Positions 24,139-35,935 are shown, counted from the stretch's first letter. The stretch is 64,000 nucleotides of DNA from Anaspis maculata (GCA_949128115.1 OX421962.1:62041787-62105786), one strand, 5' to 3'. Notes: generated by a model not told the origin, from the letters alone. A program made the numbers and translations.

Positions 24139-24527
24139 CTTATTGTTTAAATGAAGTTTAACAATAGGTCCAAAATCGCGTCCCTAAATTCTAGGTTTCA
24201 TTAAAATAGTTTTACAATTCTACTTGATTGGAGATCCTAAATGATTAACATGTTCATAGATCAAGACCTTAATGTTCATTAGACAGAGAAAAACCCTTCC
24301 ACAGAGGGAAAACTCAGCTAGTAGAGGAAAAGTCTACAGACATAAAAACCTCTTGGTCTTTCTTACGACTAATTGCGCATTGTCTTCAAATTTTCGTGCT
24401 GGATTTGCACTCGGGTTGTCAACTTTCAGGCTGTAGTCTTCGACAGTCATTCTCTGGTCCCAAAGATGTTTTCATCAAGGACGTTCCTGAAACTTTACAC
24501 AAGCTAAGCTCTATGTCTAATTGCAAA
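24139..24527 (-). other. Non-coding region between gag and 3' LTR
   Basis: About 390 nt where pol would begin in a complete element. No protease DSG/DTG motif or RT motif was seen on either strand. Confidence 0.6.
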
Positions 24528-25133
24528 TTAAAATTCCATAACTTCACGTGTGAATTCTGTGGCAAGTTGTCCGGCAAAACAATCATTGTTTTTCCAACAA
24601 CTCGAATCTGCAAACTCTTGCGAACTGGATGGACGCATCCCTCTTCGGCGGCGTCGCTTCCTGGATGGTTTTGAACTCAATGGACTCTCAAAACCCTCAG
24701 CGTTGGGTAATAATTCTGGCATTTCCGATCTGGCTGGCTCTTCAGGAAATTCGTTTTGTTTTGCTTTATCCAGTTCATCCAGGAAGTCAGCTGTCTTTGG
24801 AATGGATCCTTTACTTCCGCTCACGATCCACAGGTGTTGAACGTAAGTTGGAAAGTGGTACATCAAGTCTCGTACTAGGGTCTTCTCGGAAATCGGTGTT
24901 GTCAAAAAGCTTGCAAGCTCAGCGAACTTAGCGAAATGAACCATCATGTCGCAATCTTCAGGTTGATGTCTAGCAGTCAGAATTTCTCGTCGAATTTTCC
25001 TTTGCTCATTTTCATTCCAGAATCGGGAGAGAAATTTGCTCCGAAATTCATCGTATGTCTTCCAATGGCTAGAGTGGAAGTTTGCCCACAATCGTGCTTC
25101 GCCCTGAAAACTCTCGGTGGCTATTTCCACCAT
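24528..25133 (-). CDS. LTR-element Gag, second part (201 codons)
   Basis: The frame opens at an ATG (25133) overlapping the end of the first gag frame by 13 nt. Residues about 10-39 (QGEARLWANFHSSHW, then DEFRSKFLSRFW) match the capsid-like core of retrotransposon Gag proteins (retrotrans_gag type). A helical segment with LMYHFPTYVQHLW follows, then a Pro-rich linker and a basic patch (SRKRRRRRG) suited to nucleic-acid binding. No intact CCHC zinc knuckle was found. The domain is continuous with the frame at 25121-25663, so one Gag is split by a frame change at a short A run. Either a programmed -1 shift or a single-base lesion could explain it. Confidence 0.75.
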   Translation of the reverse strand: MVEIATESFQGEARLWANFHSSHWKTYDEFRSKFLSRFWNENEQRKIRREILTARHQPEDCDMMVHFAKFAELASFLTTPISEKTLVRDLMYHFPTYVQHLWIVSGSKGSIPKTADFLDELDKAKQNEFPEEPARSEMPELLPNAEGFESPLSSKPSRKRRRRRGMRPSSSQEFADSSCWKNNDCFAGQLATEFTREVMEF

Positions 25134-25663
25134 TTTCTTACTGGAAAGTTTTCGTTCTCGGCAAAATCGTTCCAGTTTCCCCAGAAAATTACAGGATTCT
25201 GTCGAAAGTCTCCATTGAATCGGGGCATGGTATATAGGTAGTGCATCATTTCTACTATCACCATCTTTGTTACACTTCCATCAAGTGACGTCACTGCATC
25301 AAGTTCTCTCTCTCTGTTGTGGAATCTCCCTGGTACCTGCTCTCCATTCTTATCCTCGACTTCCCGCTGGGTCATCGATGCTTGGCGCTTTGGTGCAGGG
25401 CCGCATTCAACTGTGTTGGGAACGGGCTCGTTCGGCATTTCCCCGACGCTGTTGGGTGCCCCCCTCGCGGACAGGTGCCCCTGATTTTCATTCAACACAT
25501 GTCGAATGGCTTCTATCAAGGTGTCCAACGTGGCTTGCCAACGCTGTTCCATTTCTCCAAGAGTTCTGGCAGTTTCGGCTTCGTGTTTCGTTTTCCAATG
25601 GAGAAACCAGGCAGGATACTCCAAGTCCGATCCTGTCTCACCCTCTTGTCGATACATTCTCAT
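25121..25663 (-). CDS. LTR-element Gag, first part (180 codons)
   Basis: The frame starts at ATG 25663 and ends with TAG at 25121-25123. The N-terminal half is helix-rich and charged, then comes a Pro/Gly-rich linker. Residues about 146-175 (MPRFNGDFRQNPVIFW and following) form the conserved start of the capsid-like Gag domain, which continues in the next frame. Gag would package the element RNA into virus-like particles. The stop falls in mid-domain, so the protein as read is incomplete unless frameshifting occurs. Confidence 0.75.
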   Translation of the reverse strand: MRMYRQEGETGSDLEYPAWFLHWKTKHEAETARTLGEMEQRWQATLDTLIEAIRHVLNENQGHLSARGAPNSVGEMPNEPVPNTVECGPAPKRQASMTQREVEDKNGEQVPGRFHNRERELDAVTSLDGSVTKMVIVEMMHYLYTMPRFNGDFRQNPVIFWGNWNDFAENENFPVRKWWK

Positions 25664-26534
25664 GAACGATTTGAAAGGCGTCCTCGTCTTCCGATTTGGT
25701 TACTCGAAACAAATTACAGTGATTTAATCAACTTGTTGGTCAGCCAATTACTGTAATTCTTAACTAAAATCACACCACTTTGAATTATTATTAATCATTG
25801 AACTATTGAACTCCATCTAACTGACTTTGCCAAGTGTTTTCCATTTTAACCCTTTTGGTTTTCAATTTCTAACTGCAAGACGGCAGGTACATGCAATGTC
25901 TATTTTTCTACTCAAATCAATTTCGTAAAGGTGTGTATTCCAGATGTCTAATTGATAGGGTGGCTGCCCCCCTAAATTTTGCATAGGACGTTAGGTGCGT
26001 GGGTTTTTTTCCACTTGCAGCCTGCTTGCAAGCTCGGCTGTGAAGTAATTCGGTGCCCATAAAATTCATTTGTCTTACAATGATTAGGTAGGTACCAATT
26101 TTGTTGTCTTCTATTACCAATCAGTGCTGTTTCTGCTAATTTTCTTTGTCACCTAATTTATAGCAAGTTAATGATATTACTTAATAAAACGCATCCAAAT
26201 TCTCGGCTATCGAAGAATGTTATAGTTTTAGCAATATAATGCATGGATTGAGAGAGTGTCGCCCGACTTTGTTGTTGGCGGCATGCTGGCCCAAAAGCAG
26301 GTAACTTATTGCCGTTTCTTGCACCCTCGAAGACCGCCGCTCGCTGGTGTGGATTCTTCATGCTCCCACATAACGAACGACTTCCGCCATGTGTGAGTGT
26401 TGCCCGGCCCTTTTTTTAACACCAGCGAAATTCCTCCGTCTGTGATTATTCAATTTAATTTTTCAACTTTCCATGTAGCAAATTTGGATTAATTGGTCTC
26501 TTTCACTATCTCGTAATCCTGGTCTCAGGCCCAA
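25664..26534 (-). other. LTR-element 5' leader and candidate primer binding site
   Basis: This untranslated leader (element sense) separates the 5' LTR from gag. The bases directly inside the LTR read TTGGGCCTGAGACCAGG on the minus strand. A PBS is expected here and TGG is in place, but I could not assign a tRNA. Two 67-codon minus-strand frames in the leader have no recognised product. Confidence 0.5.
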
Positions 26535-28121
26535 TGTGGTGCTCACCCCCCTCTTAACCCATTTACGTTGTGCATTTTAACCCTTTGTTTCCCGTGAATC
26601 AGTTCACCCCTTTCTTTTGTTGACAAACCTTGGTTCTACCTACGAGAGGACCAAATTAATCTATTTCCTACATAGAAACAAACAATTCAAATCACAAGTA
26701 CCTTTATTTTATCTGATTAAATTTGAACAAACATAAGCCTTTTGCTTTTACTGAATCTCATTGTCTGATTCTTCACTTCACTGCTGAATTAAACTCGATT
26801 CGTAACCACTACAATTTAATTCCTGAAATACGTCATTGCCTTCTTTAGCAATAGTTTACGCAATTTTAATTATCCAAACAGCATGGCAAATTCATTATTT
26901 GTGGAGTTCCCCTGTTAAAGGGTTATTAATCGAAAGAGTTAAATTGGAATTTTATAACTGCAATAATTCCCAGTTTTGTCGGTTCCCAATTATTGTCATA
27001 ATGTCGTCAGTTTAATACCATACGTTTCAACTCGAACTTTAGTTGATGGTTTATTTACCGGTATGATAAGCATGAATTAACCCTTTGGGTCTTTGTTTGG
27101 TACAGTCCTTTCAATAGACTTTTCGAAAAGAACTTTATTTCAGATCATGTATCAGGTAGCTTCAAATGACTTGGCTTTCAGATTTTGTGTGGGGAATTTC
27201 TCGCGCTTTGCATTTCCTAATTTCCGCAATTTTCCGCTCTTATTTTCTACCGCTTCGCGATGGTTGGCAGCCAGGTGCCAGAGCTTGATTGCCACGAATA
27301 TCTTTTCAGACGATTCGGGTTAACTCTGTCCTGTCGCTAACTGCCTGTTGATTAACCCTTTGGGTCAGGTAATTGTTGCTTTGGCTTAGCCTTAGTTCAG
27401 GGTGACATCTCACCCGGTTCTTTGTGAAGATAGCGTCAGTTTAGTAGGCTCCGGACATCACTTGGAGTTTGCTGGTTCGTTCCGCAATGCCGCACCTGAC
27501 TTTAACCCTTTCTTATTCGCGTCTAACTCTCACTTCTAATTCTTCTGAACTTATAATTTTAACGCACTGACTAAAGCTTATATCTGAAAGGGTTAACCGC
27601 ATAGAGAAGAAAAGCCACGTCATCTTGAAGCACCTTCACAGGTGGGAAAGCCCAGGTAATTTACCTCTTGAAATTCAATTAAATCTGACATTACGACTGT
27701 ACTTGGGTCCCAACAGCTGAATATTCATAATAAAGATTGCACACCAATTAATTGAAGTACGACTTTGATTTCACAATGATCTGTGCTAATAAACTTCTGA
27801 ACACCTGTTCCCTCAATTTAGGGTCAAATAAATCAAATCAGTGATCACTTGCCTTTCTAACTTCAACGATCGATCACCATCAAACTCACAATCACTAAAC
27901 CGTAAACAGCTTGATCAACAAATAATATAACAATAATAGCAGGAGCGCAAAGCAAGGTGTCCTCACTGCGTCACATTCACACACCAACCACCCTTGCGTC
28001 TTTTTCTCGGCTTCCTCAAGCCATGCATCTTTCCCCTCCTACTTCCTGAATTTCACCAGCTGCAGCTACGCTCTTATGCTTAAGTTAACTATTTTAATTT
28101 TAGGCTAGGCCGATCACCACA
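26535..28121 (-). repeat. 5' LTR (element sense)
   Basis: Copy of 22536-24122 offset by exactly 3,999 bases. The only difference noticed is G at 26786 against T at 22787. It should hold the element's promoter and polyadenylation signals, which I could not pin down. Confidence 0.95.
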
Positions 28122-30039
28122 ATATACTTTTTCAATTTTTGTCCCAGTTCTTGCCTGAAATTTCAAAGTAGCTTGGTAATACAAAATTTATGAGGCTATT
28201 ATCACACGCGGTATGCTGATATTTTATCACACAAACATATTGCAGGAATTCAAACACATGACGGAGAACCCCACAGATGCTATCATAAATCGATGTGACA
28301 TCACCTTATCAGTTACCGAAACGCGCCAATCAAATCATTATCCAGGAATCTTGGAAATGGAGATAGGAAGACTGCGATACATAGGAAGAATAATGAAGAA
28401 CGGTTGAAAAAGTGCAACAGCAATTTAACGAAGCAACAGGTGCGAACTCAGCATGAAATGCCATATGTGACATTTGCGGAAATTGCACAGTTAGCTCAAT
28501 TTCAATGGCATATGTGGACTGAGAACACATTGCGAAATTGATATTATACTTTGCTTAAAATAAACAAACTTGTTTAAACTTGTTGTTGATAAGAAAAATA
28601 ATAATCAAAACGAACAACAATAACAACAAAATAGAAGCGCCTGCACAACAGAACTTCACTGGTGGCTGTTTGTATTCAAGGGTTGGTATTTATGATTTTA
28701 TTACCATCAGGTATGATATGGCACTGGGCTCTTTTGCAGGTGTTGGAAGTTTCTCTTGTAATATTCTCAGCATCTTAGACTTAGCCTCTGAACGTCGATG
28801 TCAACTTATTCAATCAAGCTAGCAATGAGCTATTATTATGAGTGACAATGGCCGTTGTCTACAAGTGAATTCGTGAAAGATTGTTATTAAATGTAATATT
28901 TTCGCCGGTTTTTAGGTGAATACTTTCAGACTTTTGGGTCTATGCAAAAGTGTGGTCAAATTGTTTTGGGTCACCGCTTGTTTGTGCTAAGTGAATTTTA
29001 ATAAATTATGCAGGCGGCCTTCCGCCTCGAGTTTCTTGCTTAAATCACACCTCCGCAATCAAAGTTTTTATTCTACGTAAAATTTTGGATGACTATAGGT
29101 AGCATCTATCACGCGATTACCTATACATAATATACTTAGTCCAGAATGTGCAAACTTACTTTGTACCGGTCGGTTGTAGGTGAGGAACAACAATATTTTA
29201 AATATCCAAGATTTTTTATACAACGAATCTCAGTCGGTTTACATGGTCACTCTCGAATAAATAAGGCACTTATTGTTTATCGTAGGGATTTTAAGGCATC
29301 CGCGAAATTTAAAAACCACAAATTCACAGCCGATTCATCCGTGGCTTTCCCACGTTTTTCAACGCTAGAGACGGAAGCACAAACGAAGCGCCGCCTCCTC
29401 CTGCTAGCATACCTGAATGACAACTGGCGCTGGCGCGGTTGGTGGAGGTTCCAACACAACTGACTACAGCAACAGCCAGCTAAAGTGAGGCGAGTCATGG
29501 CTCACGGACTGGCTTAGCGAAAGATGCATTATACAGGGTCGAACGAAAGTGTAATTACTCGAGATATAGTCTTTCTAAGTAAATTTTTAAATACCTTCCT
29601 GAGCTTTTCCCCTAGCATGCAGTGGTTAGGTCAGGTATTTTTACATCTACTTCGCATGCACTTCCAGATGCCCGATGGACTGCAAATTGTATATTGTTAA
29701 TTAGTATTCGTTTTCTATGTTTGTCCTTTGATTTCGTAAGTTCGGCGAATTTTGAGGGGTGCAAGGACGACAATTGAAGAATTATCAGTAGAAAAAAGTT
29801 AATTATTCTGCTCAACTGGCATACAGGGGTGTCAAATTCAAAACTTTCAATTGCCTGTAATCTGTAAGTCTGAAACAAAAGCAGATATCGAAAATCGTCC
29901 AAAACCGTTTCGACAGAATGGAGGGGTAACCATAACAGTGAAGTCAACGACTCACCCCCACTCAGTGTCTCAGCCCCAGCCCCCTCCACTATTTTATTTC
30001 AAATGGCAACTTGTGATACATCATTGGAAATCCCTTGAA
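28122..30039. other. no supported feature
   Basis: ATAT at 28122-28125 is the right target duplication of the LTR element. The rest has short frames only (up to 125 codons at 29612-29989, minus). A lone TATACAGGG near 29533 may be a fragment of the CAGGGTG-ended family. Confidence 0.45.
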
Positions 30040-30640
30040 AAAATAATAGAGATTCAAAGTGATTGCCGTTGTTTTCAAGGCAATAAGAACCTGTTTCGAA
30101 CTCTTGTCGAACGTTTTCGAAGGTTCTCTTGAAAGCGCGCGACATTCTTCGGTAATATCTACGCCACAGTTTTCCAATCGACTACGGCCGAGTTTTAAAA
30201 ACAACAGACTTCAAGTGATTCCACAGAAAGAAGTCTGTAGAAGTCAAGTCCGGCGATCTGGGAGGCCATTCAATGAGTTCTCTTTTGCCAATCCACCGAT
30301 CTGTATATTGATCTTCTAACCACTGACTAATGGATTGCAAATGAATCAAGTCCTTGGTCAAATTAGGGTTTCAATCTAGAATTATCTGATTTTCTAATTC
30401 CTGGGCCATAGGGGCCATTCAAATTCCCGTCTATAAACATTGGGCCAACGGCCAACGATTGCGTTTTCCAATATTCCCGCCCAGACATTGAGTTTTTCGG
30501 GATCTGGGTATATGATACCCTTCCCGGAAAACATTATTATCGTCACTCCATCAGTAGCGACAATTCTGTTTGTTCACATGACTATTCAAGTAAAAAGTAC
30601 ATTCGTCACTGAAACTAATGTTGCAGTGCGGTCTTTCTCC
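30040..30640 (-). pseudogene. Mariner-type transposase pseudogene
   Basis: Read right to left in changing frames. ISFSDECTFYLNSHVNKQN at about 30620-30560 holds the first catalytic Asp. VTIMFSGKGIIYPDPEKLNV follows near 30530-30470. A damaged remnant of the second-Asp block lies near 30360, with a stop and apparent deletion. TDRWIGKRELIEWPPRSPDL then FFLWNHLKS lie at about 30300-30205, and a C-terminal tail ends near 30040. This is the catalytic region of an insect mariner/IS630-superfamily DDE transposase. The HTH domain and N-terminus are missing and several frame changes are present, so it is inactive. It is related to but clearly different from the fragment at 7132-7398. Confidence 0.88.
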
Positions 30641-30753
30641 CTGAAAAAATAAGAGAACGAGAAGAAACACATGAAAATTCACAGTAACAAAGTTGTAGAG
30701 AATACAATGACTTTGTTGGACTTTTGAGAGACGTCTAACCGCTTTCTCTACAC

Positions 30754-31281
30754 CTAGACGAGAGGCAAAGAGAGCAAACCGAGAGCGAAACCCGAAACTA
30801 TTATGCTTGCGTCCATTCTGAGAAGTGAGAACCCCCAGAACCCTTGCTCGAACAACCCTTGAGACACACCCTTGTCCTCTTTGTAAAGTCCAGCTACAAC
30901 CTTTGCAGTGCTGGAACACTTTTCAACAATTTTTTTCATAGTTTTGAAGGCAGACACAAACCGAATCACGCGAAGTACATTAGGAACAAAAAGAAACATT
31001 GATAAAATTCCATTCCACCCATACCTCTCTTTTAAAGACATTGCAGGGTTCCTAATGTACTCCACATTTTCTACTTTTTCCGGATCAGTAAGACCGTCGC
31101 TCTCCTTTGAAAGTTTTCGGCAAGTGTTCTCTTTGAATATCTCGTCGTGGTAACTTTTGGCGCCTAAGTTCAACTTCTTGGGCCACAGCAAAACTTTATC
31201 ACGCCAAAGTATCAGCACAAGACCATCCCAAAACAATTGGTTCACAAACCCTTGAAAAGATGCAACTCTGGAATGATGCAA
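30754..31281 (-). CDS. Unrecognised 175-codon ORF upstream of the transposase remnant
   Basis: The frame has hydrophobic runs (LSMFLFVPNVLRVIRFV and SIIVSGFALGLLSLPLV near the C-terminus), a Lys/Glu-rich middle and two Met-rich stretches. It lies on the same strand as, and just 5' of, the mariner pseudogene, but shows none of that family's DNA-binding motifs. It could be a chance ORF, a decayed gene fragment or part of an unfamiliar repeat. No function is proposed. Confidence 0.2.
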   Translation of the reverse strand: MHHSRVASFQGFVNQLFWDGLVLILWRDKVLLWPKKLNLGAKSYHDEIFKENTCRKLSKESDGLTDPEKVENVEYIRNPAMSLKERYGWNGILSMFLFVPNVLRVIRFVSAFKTMKKIVEKCSSTAKVVAGLYKEDKGVSQGLFEQGFWGFSLLRMDASIIVSGFALGLLSLPLV

Positions 31282-32083
31282 TTCTCAGTAACATACAAGC
31301 TTAGTCTTTTTCGCAAAAAGGGGAGTTGATTGTGCTGTCACACTCTTTCGCAAACTTCTTTCTTTCTTCAGAGCAAAATTTATTATTAATGCGCCTTAAA
31401 TCTCCATGAGTCTGTTCATACTCGTAACCATTTTTTTCTGTTATTTTCTTCACGAACCTCATTCAACGTCATTTAATTGAATTTCCCTCCTAAGTCTTCA
31501 AGAGTGATGAAGCAGTACGGACATGGTTAAGTAGCCGTGTAGTCATTAGCTGGCCACTGATTATGAGAATAAGTTCAAGATCCGATACAAATTTAAACTC
31601 AAGTCCATTGATGTTGGTCATTTGAAGCATCAACTCGATATTTCCATATAGGTTTTTTGAAGTGAAACTCCTATTCTCGCGCCTAGATCACAACACACAA
31701 CTAACGCAGAACCACACATGGAAGTGAAATTGGTTCATAGCATCAGTGGTTGTAACGAACGCCTGTAACGTTGTCTTGTCTGACCTTGGGGTGACCAGCG
31801 TCGTCCCAGGAAATTGAAAAATAAGCTGTTGCGGCGTTCGCCGCGTTCAGTTCTATTTTTTACTAACCGCCGACACTGGACTGCTCTTCGTGTTGTCGTA
31901 CTGTTGGCCCGAAAGGAATGGTTCTCGACTTGGCTTGAATAGATTCGAGCGGATGTGATTTATTATAGGGATAGGGAGGTATATTCAGGGCCGGGCCTAG
32001 CAGGCGTGTAGTGCGTATTATTTGTGGAGAATATTATTGATGGAAATATATATTTATTGTATTAGGGGTATGAGTGAGACTTC
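31282..32083. other. no supported feature
   Basis: No frame above about 60 codons and no repeat structure noticed. Confidence 0.45.
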
Positions 32084-32372
32084 ATGTGACGGAGAATGGG
32101 AGTTTAAGCGCCGAGCGCAGCGAGAAAAGAAACAAAAGCAGTCTAATCGTGGAAAAGTCATGTCGAAAGTATTCTGCCCTTTGAGTGACTCATAGTAATA
32201 ATAATAATAATAATAATAAGATTGATAATAAGAAAAACAAGATGATACAAACCGTTAGGGAGCGGAGCGGGAGTACGAAAAAAACACCTCTTCGAACGTT
32301 GTTTGCTGATTGATTCATATCTATAGAACTTTCACTTCTTCCGAGGGTGACTATGGTCACGCACCCACGTTT
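32084..32372 (+). repeat. Dispersed repeat, copy B (pair at 3.25 kb)
   Basis: Direct-orientation relative of 3250-3432 sharing GCGCCGAGCGCAGCGAG, GGGAGCGGAGCGG and the TTCGAACGTTGTTTGCT block. It carries an extra segment of about 95 bp (about 32135-32228) that includes a (TAA)n run at 32193-32219. Confidence 0.8.
32193..32219 (+). repeat. (TAA)n microsatellite
   Basis: About nine TAA units within the extra segment of dispersed repeat copy B. Confidence 0.9.
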
Positions 32373-34905
32373 TTCACCAAGGGTAGACAATGCAAAGCAT
32401 TCAGGAGCCTATTAAAACTGGTTGAGAGACAAAATTAGCCGTTTAGACGATCCTAGTTATTCTAAGAATTAATTTTTCTTGAAAAAAAACCGTAGCCAAA
32501 TTTTTATCACGACATTTGTGACTGCTAATTTTAAAAATTGAATAATTTTCGTTCGGGATCAGCTACAATTTTGTTAGATACATTTCTGTGCTCCCCAGAA
32601 CCTCTATTACAAGGTCTCATTTTTGAGGATACAGTTTTTGGTGACATTTTTGTTAAACTCATTCCTACTTAAGGACAGGAGTACAGTCATTCAATTTTAT
32701 TAATAATATGAAATTCGACTTTCTTCCATCACCACAGCCTCTCCTGACTTTGGAACCACCGACTGGTTGAATTCAAGTGGAAACCTACTTATAAGTACTC
32801 ACATAAGAAAAAAGCAAAATTCTGTGGGACCTCTTGCAAGCACATGCCTCTTTGTCGCCGCTAGCGGCTAAACTGAAGAAATTAGGCATAATGCCCCACA
32901 GGACTTTTTTGTAGATCACTGAACTCTCTATAACTTCGTCACTGATAATTTTATGTATCTCTTTACTATCTCCCATAGTTTCTGGAGAAATACCGCGGCG
33001 CAAGTTTTACGTCTTCTTCACTTTTTACCATAGTTCCTGAGGTCACAAAAGGTCAGTTTGGATTCTTCATTAGGATCTCCAAGTGTACTTACATAAAAAA
33101 ATCTCTGGGACCTTCTGCATCTCAATTCGTTTTGCTGCTATAGGTACTTGCCCATATTTTTTATCCCTTGCGCTTGTACGAGTACGGCATGCGGCATTGT
33201 TATGAAATTATTCGGAGCTCCATAATTCATCTGAATATGTCAAAAAATAGGTGCTGTCACCAACAGTTGGTAGCTGCAAAAAGTTTCAGATCGTGAAGGA
33301 CGTTTATTACTTTAAGATGTTCAGTTGGTATACGTATAAGTATAGTTACTCCGCAGAATCGCATAGAGGTAGAGGTCAGTGAATCCAGAAAATCTTTTGG
33401 CTTACCCTGTAGCTCGCAAGTCGAACCACATAATAATAAGCCGGAGCCCCACAATAGACTTACGCACTTGCGGCGCGCTCATCTCAGGGACTGCCACATT
33501 ATCTATCATTTGTTTGACCAGATTAGATTTGGTAGAAATTGTAGTGGAACCGACTAGAGAGAACCCTATCGAATCCGTTGATAAATAGCTCCAGTCAATC
33601 GATTCATGCGAGAAGGTCTATCAAAGTGGATTCCGACAAGTTCATCTTGTAGGAGAGCGCTATATGCAATGGCACCTACCACCTACCTGAAAACCTGCGC
33701 GCTTCAAGTGACTCACCGATAGACAATGCCTTTACGGCCAGTGTCCGAAAACCGCTTCTTCAGGAGGACCGCATGTGCGTCCACTTTGACGACTGGAATT
33801 AATATGTTCTTAGAAATTGACAATGGTTGTTTAGAAGAGCTTAAGTTAGGTCTTCTTACTCATTTACTTCTCGCCAATAAGAAGAGCTTTTGACCCAAAT
33901 TCGGCGTTAAAGAACCACAGAGCTTATAATATGAACTTTCAGTGCTGATCACCTTCGGCATTAGTTCATATTTTGTAGTACCTAATATAATGGTATTATC
34001 CTTATTACTTATCATTATTAGTGAATTAAGACAAAATGATAAGCGTGGGAACTATTGTTGATGGTCTATATGATTATTAGGCATATTGTCTGGACAAATT
34101 ATTCCTCGTAAAAAAGATGATTAATTGAGGCTTAGCACGCATAAATTTATACTTCTTGAGTTTGGTCTAGACGACTGGTGTGAATCATTTTAAATGACAA
34201 CTGTCATTGAGACGTGCAAAAAGATTTGAATCTTGACGTTTACGCTTCCTTGCGCCTTGCGCCTGTTTTTCACTTGCCAGAAAAAAAGACACATAAATGC
34301 TTAGATACTTATTATAGCTCCATCATAGTGACGATAATAAAATTATTCATGGGTTTAATTTTAGCACTGAAAATCGGGGTCTTATTCAAAATCACAATGA
34401 ATTTGTAGCAACGCACACTATACTTACATCTGTCACCATATGTGCGTCATTCAACTTTAACATTGTGCAGTTAACGACCCCGATAATTAAATTTGGACGG
34501 ATGAAACGTTACGTAAATATAGTCCCATGTCAAATATGAGAATTTCGTAAGCGTATGTTTAGTAGGTATAGGTGTACGTACGTCTTTATTAGCTTGAAAT
34601 ATCTCGGGGCACTTACACTTGATACAGTTACACGGACTGTGATACTTTTTTTTCTTGGCCAAAGGTTTTGTAGTAGGTATATGCATCTACAACCTACTTA
34701 TTTATATTCAAGTGTATTAGAATTAGATTTTTTGCCTGAAGATGGTTGTTCTGGAACGGAAGGGGCTATTTGTGGCCGCTTATTTTATTTTTTAGCCATT
34801 TTTCCCTTGGTTTCTGTAGTAGCTCTCAACCTGCACGTCATCATATCTTTGGATATAAATTATGGGTTCAATTTTTTTCTGAGCGATGCAATAAAGACCT
34901 TTCGG
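32373..34905. other. no supported feature
   Basis: Short frames only, none with a recognisable domain. No paired repeat arms seen. Confidence 0.45.
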
Positions 34906-34955
34906 AAGAACGAAAGCTCTAACCTTCCGCAAGAACGAAAGCTCTAACCTTCCGC
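34906..34955 (+). repeat. Perfect 25-bp tandem duplication
   Basis: The unit beginning AAGAACGAAAGCTCTAACC is repeated exactly once without interruption. Confidence 0.95.
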
Positions 34956-35935
34956 TTTGTAGACCAAGTCCCTCCATGAGATGTAGAGCCATGCTATTAT
35001 TATTAATTTCTATAAACAACCAGCAAAGCAAATAAAGCCAAAGGATTGAAGAATAGACTCGGAACATGTTGTTCAACGAGTACTTCAAAGAGCACGCTCG
35101 GCAGGGTAACGGAGCATGCAACTTATTGTGCAAAACCCTCTAGAAGTTAGAAGTGAGGTGGACATTTTTCATATAACGTTGAGCTTCCACAGAGGGAATT
35201 AGATATTTGTTCTTTATAACAAAAAAATACTCCCGTTGAGGCTAACCGGTGGTTTTTACATGGTGTTGACTTGAATAGGTATGATGGAGATGAATCTTAT
35301 TTCCTGGTTCCTGTATAATTTCTACATCGATAAGATCCTATTTCAGACACTTGTTTTGCTCGGTCTTTCAAACTTTCAAATCAATCAAATAATCACCTGT
35401 TTGACAATAATCCATCATCAAACTGAAGATTATTTTTGAACTTCCACCCTGTATAGTAATTTGTGCCAGTCACAGGGAAGCTGATTTAGACCTGACAGAT
35501 GGGGATGAGCTTCAAACAAAAACCATTTGAGGAATACCTCGACAAATACTTCCTTCAAGCAGAAGATAAGCAGCGTTCATAATGGCTGTTAACTTGAACT
35601 TATTCCGTAACCGTAAAACTTCAACAGTTGAAAATCAATGTTTTGGTTCACAATGGGATGTTAACTTATGCCGTTATGCCGTTCTGTCAAACTTGTCCAA
35701 GATTCAAGTTCTACATCCAAGATCAAGGATATTGGTACCAACTAATACTACTTATTATACTACAAGTTACCGCAGTACTACCCACCCCGCAAAGCTGCAA
35801 GTCTGTGTATATTTCATATTATAGACCGTGGTCCGTACTGTCAAGTTTACATGCTACATCCTACATCCTACGGCATGCGGCATAGGTGAGTTACCGGCTA
35901 TTATGAACGAAACTAAACATTTTTACTATTTCAAG
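34956..35935. other. no supported feature
   Basis: AT-rich sequence. CCACCCTGTA at 35444-35455 resembles a right terminus of the CAGGGTG-ended family, but no partner arm was found. Confidence 0.45.

Larger units (their letters stand above)
22536..28121 (-). mobile_element. Gag-only Ty3/gypsy-type LTR retrotransposon, 5,586 bp
   Basis: Two 1,587-bp direct repeats (22536-24122 and 26535-28121) begin TGTGGTG and end CACCACA. They bracket a 2,412-bp interior and are flanked by ATAT. The polypurine tract lies next to the left LTR on the minus strand, so the element reads right to left. The interior holds a roughly 870-nt leader, gag in two overlapping frames, about 400 nt of non-coding sequence and the PPT. 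No protease, reverse transcriptase, RNase H or integrase is present. By eye the LTRs differ at one position (T at 22787, G at 26786), indicating a young insertion. It must have used another element's polymerase, like the TR-GAG elements described in plants. Confidence 0.9.

Noticed and set aside
24396..25756. Several plus-strand frames of 73-145 codons
   Set aside because: They lie opposite the minus-strand gag frames and mirror their codon structure; the gag domain and PPT orientation support the minus strand.
29525..29560. TATACAGGG as the 3' terminus of the mariner pseudogene at 30 kb
   Set aside because: No matching inverted end was found on the far side of the transposase remnant.
33680..33710. 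AG|GTAGGTGG on the minus strand as a third ratchet site
   Set aside because: The tract before the AG is short and broken by purines, and the layout of the other two sites is missing.
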